Positions 59,628 to 64,000 of a stretch of 64,000 nt of DNA are shown here, in pieces. This DNA comes from Methanoculleus sp. UBA430. GTDB taxonomy: Archaea; Halobacteriota; Methanomicrobia; Methanomicrobiales; Methanoculleaceae. The stretch is taken from positions 471,406-535,405 of the forward strand of contig NZ_DAXW01000009.1 in the NCBI RefSeq assembly GCF_002506585.1, written 5' to 3'. Position 1 is the stretch's first letter. Each line of letters begins with the position of its first letter. Position numbers and translations under genes: made by a program. Below the pieces are notes generated by a model. That model searched no databases, had not been told where the DNA came from, and was given only the letters and a program-made list of their open reading frames with translations.

Positions 59628-59691
59628 ACGCTGCGCATCCAGGGTTTGCTTACTGCTTTACGCGCATCAAGAGGGAAAGGAGTCATTTGTG

Positions 59692-60681
59692 ATGGATTGG
59701 GCTGAAAAAAGAGTATTGGTGACCGGGGCCGGGGGTTTCATCGGTAGCCACCTGACAGAACATCTGGCCGACCGTGGAGCAGATGTGCGGGCGTTTGTCC
59801 GCTACAACTCAAGGAACGACCTGGGCCTCCTGCGGCTGCTCCCTGAAGAGAGGCTAGACCAGGTACGTATCCTCATGGGCGACCTGCGGGATGCAGACGC
59901 CCTTCGCACCGCTGTCCATGACGTTGATATCGTCTTTCATCTGGGGTCGCTCATCGCCATTCCCTACTCCTACATCCACCCGCGGGAGACGGTGGAGACG
60001 AACCTGCTCGGCGCACTCAACGTCTTTGAGGCAGCCCGGGATTCTGGTGTCGAGAAGATTGTCCACACCTCGACGAGTGAGGTCTATGGGACTGCACGCT
60101 ATGTTCCGATCGACGAGGACCACCCGCTCCAGGGACAGTCCCCCTACTCTGCAAGTAAGATCGGGGCCGACAAGGTGGCCGAGAGTTTCTACCGGGCCTT
60201 CGACGTCCCCATCGCCACGATACGACCATTTAACACTTACGGCCCGCGGCAGTCTGCACGGGCTGTGATTCCGACCATTATCGCACAAGCACTGGTGCAG
60301 GAGGAGGTAGCACTTGGTGCAACGTATCCGACGCGGGATTATACCTACGTCGACGATCTGGTGCGTGCGTTTGTTCTCATCGCCGAATCTCCAAGAACGG
60401 TAGGGGAGGTAATAAATATCGGATCAAACTATGAGGTCTCGATCGGGGCCATTGCTGAGAAGGTTGCATCGCTTATAGGAAAAGAGATCGAGATCGTCGT
60501 CGAGAGTGCTCGCCTGCGACCGAAGAAGAGTGAGGTAGAGCGGTTGTGGTGCGACAACACCAGGGCACGGAGCCTCGTGGGTTGGTCTCCTTCTGTGCCC
60601 CTGGAGGAAGGACTTGTGCGAACAATTGCGTGGTTTCGGGAACATCTGGACCTTTATCGGTCCAATCACTACGTGACCTGA
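59692..60681 (+). CDS. LegB-like nucleotide-sugar 4,6-dehydratase
   Basis: 329 residues from ATG 59692 (AGGAG 8 bases upstream). Extended SDR: VTGAGGFIGSHLTEHL NAD loop, VRAFVRYNSRNDLGLL, HLGSLIAIPYSY, STSEVYG, YSASKIGADK (YxxxK), RPFNTYGPRQSARAVIPTII, and a C-terminus RLRPKKSEVERLWCDNTRARSLVGW. The last segment is the hallmark of LegB-type UDP/GDP-GlcNAc 4,6-dehydratases, first enzymes of legionaminic-acid-like sugar synthesis. GDP-mannose dehydratase is the closest alternative. It starts an operon with nucleotidyltransferase, aminotransferase and PHP genes. Confidence 0.9.
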   Translation: MDWAEKRVLVTGAGGFIGSHLTEHLADRGADVRAFVRYNSRNDLGLLRLLPEERLDQVRILMGDLRDADALRTAVHDVDIVFHLGSLIAIPYSYIHPRETVETNLLGALNVFEAARDSGVEKIVHTSTSEVYGTARYVPIDEDHPLQGQSPYSASKIGADKVAESFYRAFDVPIATIRPFNTYGPRQSARAVIPTIIAQALVQEEVALGATYPTRDYTYVDDLVRAFVLIAESPRTVGEVINIGSNYEVSIGAIAEKVASLIGKEIEIVVESARLRPKKSEVERLWCDNTRARSLVGWSPSVPLEEGLVRTIAWFREHLDLYRSNHYVT

Positions 60682-60682
60682 T

Positions 60683-61399
60683 ATGAGAGCAGTTATTCTC
60701 GCCGGCGGCAAGGGGCGGAGACTCGAACCCTACACGACCATCATCCCCAAACCACTTATGCCCATTGGGGATAAGCCGACCCTTGAGATCATCCTCCGCC
60801 AACTTCAGGGACATGGCGTCAGGGATGTGACGATAGCGGTGGGGCACCTCGCCGAACTTATCATGGCATTCTTCGGTGACGGGAGCAGGTTCGGGCTCTC
60901 GATTACCTACTCGTGGGAGGAGAGGCCGCTTGGGACCGCAGGATGCCTTGGGCTCATAAAGAACGACCTTGCTGAACCGTTTCTGATGATGAACGGTGAC
61001 GTCCTAACGACCCTGCCGTTCTCCAAGTTTATGGACTTTCACCAGAGGAGCGGGGCCGTTGCGACGGTGGCTCTCAACAAGAGGAATTACTTCGTTGATT
61101 TTGGGATCGTGGATACCGACGGGGACGAGAACATCGTTGGGTATACCGAAAAGCCAGGGTTTGAGCATTTTGTGAGCATGGGCATCTACGCATTTGACCC
61201 GAAAGTCCTCGAGTATATTCCGTCACACGAATACATCGATTTCCCGGACCTGATCAAGGTTCTGCTGGCAGCAGGTGAGACCATCAAAGCATACAAATAC
61301 GACGGCTACTGGCTGGACATCGGAAGGTTCGACGACTACAAGAAGGCGAATAACGAGATCGCTGCACTCCACGGGACACTGGGTGTTGGGGATGAGTGA
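60683..61399 (+). CDS. Sugar-1-phosphate nucleotidyltransferase
   Basis: 238 residues. Signature MRAVILAGGKGRRLEPYTTIIPKPLMPIGDKP for NTP binding, WEERPLGTAGCLGLI and FLMMNGDVLTTL (metal Asp), VGYTEKPGF. Catalyses NTP plus sugar 1-phosphate to NDP-sugar. In legionaminic-type loci a similar enzyme (PtmE/LegF-like or GlmU-like) makes the GDP-sugar or UDP-sugar used by LegB. One base after the dehydratase stop; it overlaps the aminotransferase start by 8 bp. Confidence 0.92.
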   Translation: MRAVILAGGKGRRLEPYTTIIPKPLMPIGDKPTLEIILRQLQGHGVRDVTIAVGHLAELIMAFFGDGSRFGLSITYSWEERPLGTAGCLGLIKNDLAEPFLMMNGDVLTTLPFSKFMDFHQRSGAVATVALNKRNYFVDFGIVDTDGDENIVGYTEKPGFEHFVSMGIYAFDPKVLEYIPSHEYIDFPDLIKVLLAAGETIKAYKYDGYWLDIGRFDDYKKANNEIAALHGTLGVGDE

Positions 61400-62570
61400 G
61401 ACGGCATGGAAGATCCCTCTCTCCGATATCGTGATGGACGATGATGAGATCGATGCAGTCAGGGATGTTCTGGTGTCAAAGTGGCTCTCCATGGGGCCGG
61501 TGACCGAGGAGTTCGAAGCAGCATTTGCCCGTTACCTCGGCGTAAAGCATGCGTTTGCGGTATCGAGCGGGACGGCGGCACTGCACATCGCACACGCGGT
61601 GCTCGGCATCGGGAGCGGTGATGAGGTCATAACGCCATCGCTCACGTTTGTTGCAACAGCGAACTCGGTCCTCTACTGTGGAGCGAAACCAGTCTTTGCC
61701 GATATTGTCGGAACAGATAATTTGAACATCTCATGGGAAGAGATCGGGGCGAGGGTCTCGCCCCGGACACGGGCGATCACCGTCGTCCATTACGGGGGGT
61801 ATCCCTGTGACATGCAGCCGATCCTGGAGGTCGCTCGCGATCATGATCTCCGGGTCATCGAGGATACGGCGCATGCAGTCGGTGCGACCTATAAGGGGCG
61901 GAAGTGCGGGACAATAGGGGACATTGGGTGTTTCAGCTTCTTTGCGAACAAGAACCTTTCTACCGGCGAAGGGGGCATGGTCGTGACCGACGACGACAAA
62001 CTTGCCGAGAAGATCAAGGTCCTGCGCTCGCACGGCATGACCACGATGACCTGGGACAGGCATCGGGGGCACGGGTATAGTTACGATGTCACCGATCTTG
62101 GGTATAATTACCGCATCAGTGAGGTCGCCTCCGCGCTCGGCATCGTCCAGCTCCGGCGCCTGAAGCAGAACAACGCGCGACGGAAGCGTATCGCTGACCG
62201 GTATCGAAAGGCGCTTGAGGGGACCGAAGGTATAGGGTGCCCGTTCGGCGGGAGAATCGATGGTGAATCCTCGCACCATATCTTCCCGGTAGTTCTCTCC
62301 AGGGACCTCCCAAGAGCCGAGCTTCAGGCGGAGATGAAGAAGCGGGGGATCCAGACGAGCATCCACTATCCTCCGATCCATCTCTTCACTTACTACCGGA
62401 GGCTTTTCGGGGATACGCGGGGGTCGCTCCTGAAGACAGAGTTTATCGGGGAACATGAAATGACGTTGCCGCTCTACCCAGGCATGACCGAGGAGGGGGT
62501 GGACTGCATCTGCACCGCTATCGACGAGGTTACCCCGGCCATCCTGGCAGAAAAAAAGGTTTCCAGATGA
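61392..62570 (+). CDS. DegT/DnrJ/EryC1 aminotransferase
   Basis: 392 residues from ATG 61392, overlapping the previous stop by 8 bp. PLP enzyme: IPLSDIVMDDDEIDAVRDVLVSKWLSMGP, VSSGTAALHIAH, IEDTAHAVGATYKGRKCG, PLP Lys in CFSFFANKNLSTGEGGM, then YNYRISEVASALG and SSHHIFPV. Aminates keto-sugar nucleotides such as the 4-keto product of the LegB-like dehydratase (LegC role). It feeds amino-sugar synthesis for surface glycan. Confidence 0.94.
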   Translation: MSETAWKIPLSDIVMDDDEIDAVRDVLVSKWLSMGPVTEEFEAAFARYLGVKHAFAVSSGTAALHIAHAVLGIGSGDEVITPSLTFVATANSVLYCGAKPVFADIVGTDNLNISWEEIGARVSPRTRAITVVHYGGYPCDMQPILEVARDHDLRVIEDTAHAVGATYKGRKCGTIGDIGCFSFFANKNLSTGEGGMVVTDDDKLAEKIKVLRSHGMTTMTWDRHRGHGYSYDVTDLGYNYRISEVASALGIVQLRRLKQNNARRKRIADRYRKALEGTEGIGCPFGGRIDGESSHHIFPVVLSRDLPRAELQAEMKKRGIQTSIHYPPIHLFTYYRRLFGDTRGSLLKTEFIGEHEMTLPLYPGMTEEGVDCICTAIDEVTPAILAEKKVSR

Positions 62571-62574
62571 TGAG

Positions 62575-63234
62575 ATGATCGCCGATCTGCACATTCACTC
62601 CCGCTGTTCCCGGGATTCTCTTATGGACCCCGCCAAAATTGTAAGTATTGCCAGGAAGCGGGGCCTCGCCGGCATAGCAGTAACGGACCACAACACCATT
62701 CGCGGAGGCATCCTTGCCCATGAGGCAAATCGGGACAAAGATTTCCTGGTTGTCATCGGTGCAGAGATAAAAACAGAGTACGGCGACATTCTGGGCCTGT
62801 TTCTCGATGCGGAGATCGTAGCACGGAAGTTTGACGATGTAGTCAAGGAGATCCGGGCCCAGGGCGGCCTTGCTGTCCTTGCCCATCCCTACCGGCAATA
62901 TCCTTCACCCAGATCCCTGATGGAGCAGGTGGATCTCATTGAAGTATTTAATAGCAGGTCACGGCGTCGCATCAACGCGATCGCTGCGACGCTTGGGCAG
63001 CCCTCCGGAAAACCGGTGACCGGTGGGAGCGATGCACATGTTTACACTGAGATCGGGAGGGGTGTTACAATCTGCGCAGGCACAGACCTCGAGAAGGCGC
63101 TCCGGGTTGGAGAGACTACAGTGAGGGGGCAGGAGTCAAACTACTACATCGTGCACGGGTTGAGTTACACCATCGAGAAACTCAAAGGCCTGACCAGGGC
63201 CGGGAAAGGTGGCAACAGCGGGTTTATCTGCTAG
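62575..63234 (+). CDS. PHP-domain phosphoesterase
   Basis: 219 residues with PHP motifs: MIADLHIHSRCSRDS (HxH), GLAGIAVTDHNTIRGG (DHN), VVIGAEIKTEYGDILGLFL and VLAHPYRQYPS, ending with GGSDAHVYTEIGRG. A trinuclear metal site for phosphoester hydrolysis is expected. Four bases after the aminotransferase stop; the role in glycan synthesis may be removing a phosphate or may be regulatory. No other domain is present. Confidence 0.9.
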   Translation: MIADLHIHSRCSRDSLMDPAKIVSIARKRGLAGIAVTDHNTIRGGILAHEANRDKDFLVVIGAEIKTEYGDILGLFLDAEIVARKFDDVVKEIRAQGGLAVLAHPYRQYPSPRSLMEQVDLIEVFNSRSRRRINAIAATLGQPSGKPVTGGSDAHVYTEIGRGVTICAGTDLEKALRVGETTVRGQESNYYIVHGLSYTIEKLKGLTRAGKGGNSGFIC

Positions 63235-63340
63235 TGCGAGATGGCGCCTCCGGGCAATCTGGAGGATGATGCTCCACTCCTCCCTCGACCAACACCAGCA
63301 GGGGGATGGCCCGGCCGGGGCTCTTCACCCGGGGGAGAAG

Positions 63341-63349
63341 ATTATATAC
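63341..63349 (+). promoter_or_regulatory. Putative TATA box for the last aminotransferase
   Basis: ATTATATAC lies 46 bp before the ATG at 63395, giving a predicted transcription start near 63370; GGGGGAG (63382-63388) then provides the ribosome-binding site. Confidence 0.55.
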
Positions 63350-63394
63350 GTGCTGCGATCACTGCACCCTGTCCATTGTCTTGGGGGAGAAATA

Positions 63395-64000
63395 ATGTTA
63401 GCGCGGTCTCGAGCATACCTGAACGTCGAGCGGATCGTCGATACACTGTCTGGAGAAGACTTGGAGGATGAGAACCACATCCTCGACTTCGAGAACCGTT
63501 TTCGCGATTACATCGGGGCAGAACGGTGCTATGCGACAAACCAGGCCCGTGCAGCCCTGCTAATAGCGTTACGGGCTTTGAACATCTCTCCGGGCGACGA
63601 GGTGCTTGTTCCTGACTTCACCTACGAGGGGGTCGTCGACGTCATCCTGGAGTCCGGGGCGACCCCGGTTTTCGTCGAACCGGCACTTGACGACTTCAAC
63701 GTCCCGTCAGGGCATTTTGAAGAGAAGATAACAAACCGGACAAAAGCGATAATTGCAACGCACCTCTTTGGAATCCCATGCGATATCGCGGACTTACCGG
63801 CCATTGCCAAGGATAACGGCTGCTCTGTCATAGAGGACTGTGCCCAGTGCCTCGGTGCGGAGTTTGAGGGGAAGAACACCGGGATATTAGGAGATTTTGC
63901 TATTTTTAGTTTTAACTACGAAAAACACCTCACGACTGGCGAAGGGGGGATGCTGGCCGTCAACAATCCGGCCTTTTTCGAAGATGTGGAGCGGGTCATA
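63395..64000 (+). CDS. DegT/DnrJ/EryC1 aminotransferase, N-terminal fragment
   Basis: The gene runs off the window after 202 codons. The ATG at 63395 has GGGGGAG 6 bases upstream. Visible motifs: CYATNQARAALLIALRALNISPGDEVLVPDFTYEGVVD, HLFGIPCDIADLPAI, VIEDCAQCLGAEFEG, and the PLP Lys in FAIFSFNYEKHLTTGEGGM. It differs clearly from the aminotransferase at 61392 (NYEKHLTTG against FANKNLSTG), so it likely acts on another keto sugar. Confidence 0.92.
   Translation, partial: MLARSRAYLNVERIVDTLSGEDLEDENHILDFENRFRDYIGAERCYATNQARAALLIALRALNISPGDEVLVPDFTYEGVVDVILESGATPVFVEPALDDFNVPSGHFEEKITNRTKAIIATHLFGIPCDIADLPAIAKDNGCSVIEDCAQCLGAEFEGKNTGILGDFAIFSFNYEKHLTTGEGGMLAVNNPAFFEDVERVI

Larger units (their letters stand above)
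59370..59691. other. Gap between operons: terminator and promoter
   Basis: 322 bp with no gene. It holds a perfect hairpin at 59432-59451 and a strong TATA box at 59617-59627, so one transcript ends and another begins here. Confidence 0.6.

Noticed and set aside
59305..59691. N-terminal extension of the LegB-like dehydratase
   Set aside because: It overlaps the deacetylase gene, crosses a strong TATA box and hairpin, and has no SDR similarity before MDWAEKRVLVTG.
1..64000. tRNA, rRNA genes or a replication origin
   Set aside because: I saw no cloverleaf-like segment with a T-loop GTTCRA pattern, no rRNA sequence and no ORB-type repeats; a covariance search would be needed to be certain.

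Overview
The window is from a high-GC methanogenic archaeon, most likely a Methanoculleus-type member of the Methanomicrobiales. The evidence is archaeal ribosomal proteins (L7Ae, S28e, L24e), methanogenesis marker protein 12, a methanopterin-biosynthesis enzyme (beta-RFAP synthase), a four-subunit pyruvate:ferredoxin oxidoreductase, archaeal TATA boxes with GGTGA/GGAGG ribosome-binding sites, and many PKD/DUF3344/PEGA surface proteins. The genus is an inference; no 16S rRNA gene is present.

Layout. (1) 1-6011, + strand: housekeeping genes: end of rpl7ae, rps28e, rpl24e, ndk, then a MarC-type membrane protein, a nitrilase/omega-amidase, a DUF457-type membrane protein, threonine synthase, a small anchored protein and a LysE-type exporter. 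(2) 5986-8854, - strand: the porCDAB operon. (3) 9082-16039: one small anchored surface protein on +, then a - strand operon made of a DUF3344 surface protein, a family-5 solute-binding protein, two permeases and two ATPases (peptide/nickel-type ABC importer). (4) 16379-35080, - strand: five large secreted modular proteins (DUF3344, PKD, PEGA, beta-helix, metallophosphatase, CARDB, PGF-pre-PGF-like modules) plus a smaller one. DNA segments are shared between genes, gene fragments lie in the gaps, and GC content is patchy. (5) 36265-38756, - strand: a tight three-gene operon of a HypB/UreG-like GTPase, a soluble ABC ATPase with an unusual N-terminal domain and a DUF364 protein, with no obvious described function. 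(6) 39011-41340: an orphan HicB-like protein and another DUF3344/PKD protein. (7) 41740-44303, - strand: hexulose-phosphate isomerase, methanogenesis marker 12 and a DUF368 polyprenyl-phosphate transporter. (8) 44448-46164: an intact IS200/IS605-type element (TnpA + TnpB). (9) 46440-50222, + strand: sugar epimerase, archaeal-type phosphoglycerate mutase and a chorismate-lyase-like/beta-RFAP-synthase fusion. (10) 50223-51673: a gene-poor stretch with IS-derived debris. (11) 51674-64000: a surface-glycan locus, first on - (three glycosyltransferases, one a probable chimera by GC content) and then on + (ATP-grasp enzyme, polysaccharide deacetylase, LegB-like dehydratase, sugar nucleotidyltransferase, two DegT-type aminotransferases, PHP phosphoesterase), running off the right edge.

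Together the window joins core metabolism (pyruvate synthesis, ribulose-monophosphate-type pentose synthesis, glycolysis, cofactor synthesis) to a very large investment in the cell surface: modular secreted proteins and the sugars that probably decorate them. The best candidates for undescribed biology are the GTPase/ABC/DUF364 operon, the DUF3344 family (whose core I suspect is a divergent sulfite-oxidase-like fold) with its conserved leaders and link to an ABC importer, and a dispersed palindromic intergenic repeat found at 16221-16365 and 52305-52464.
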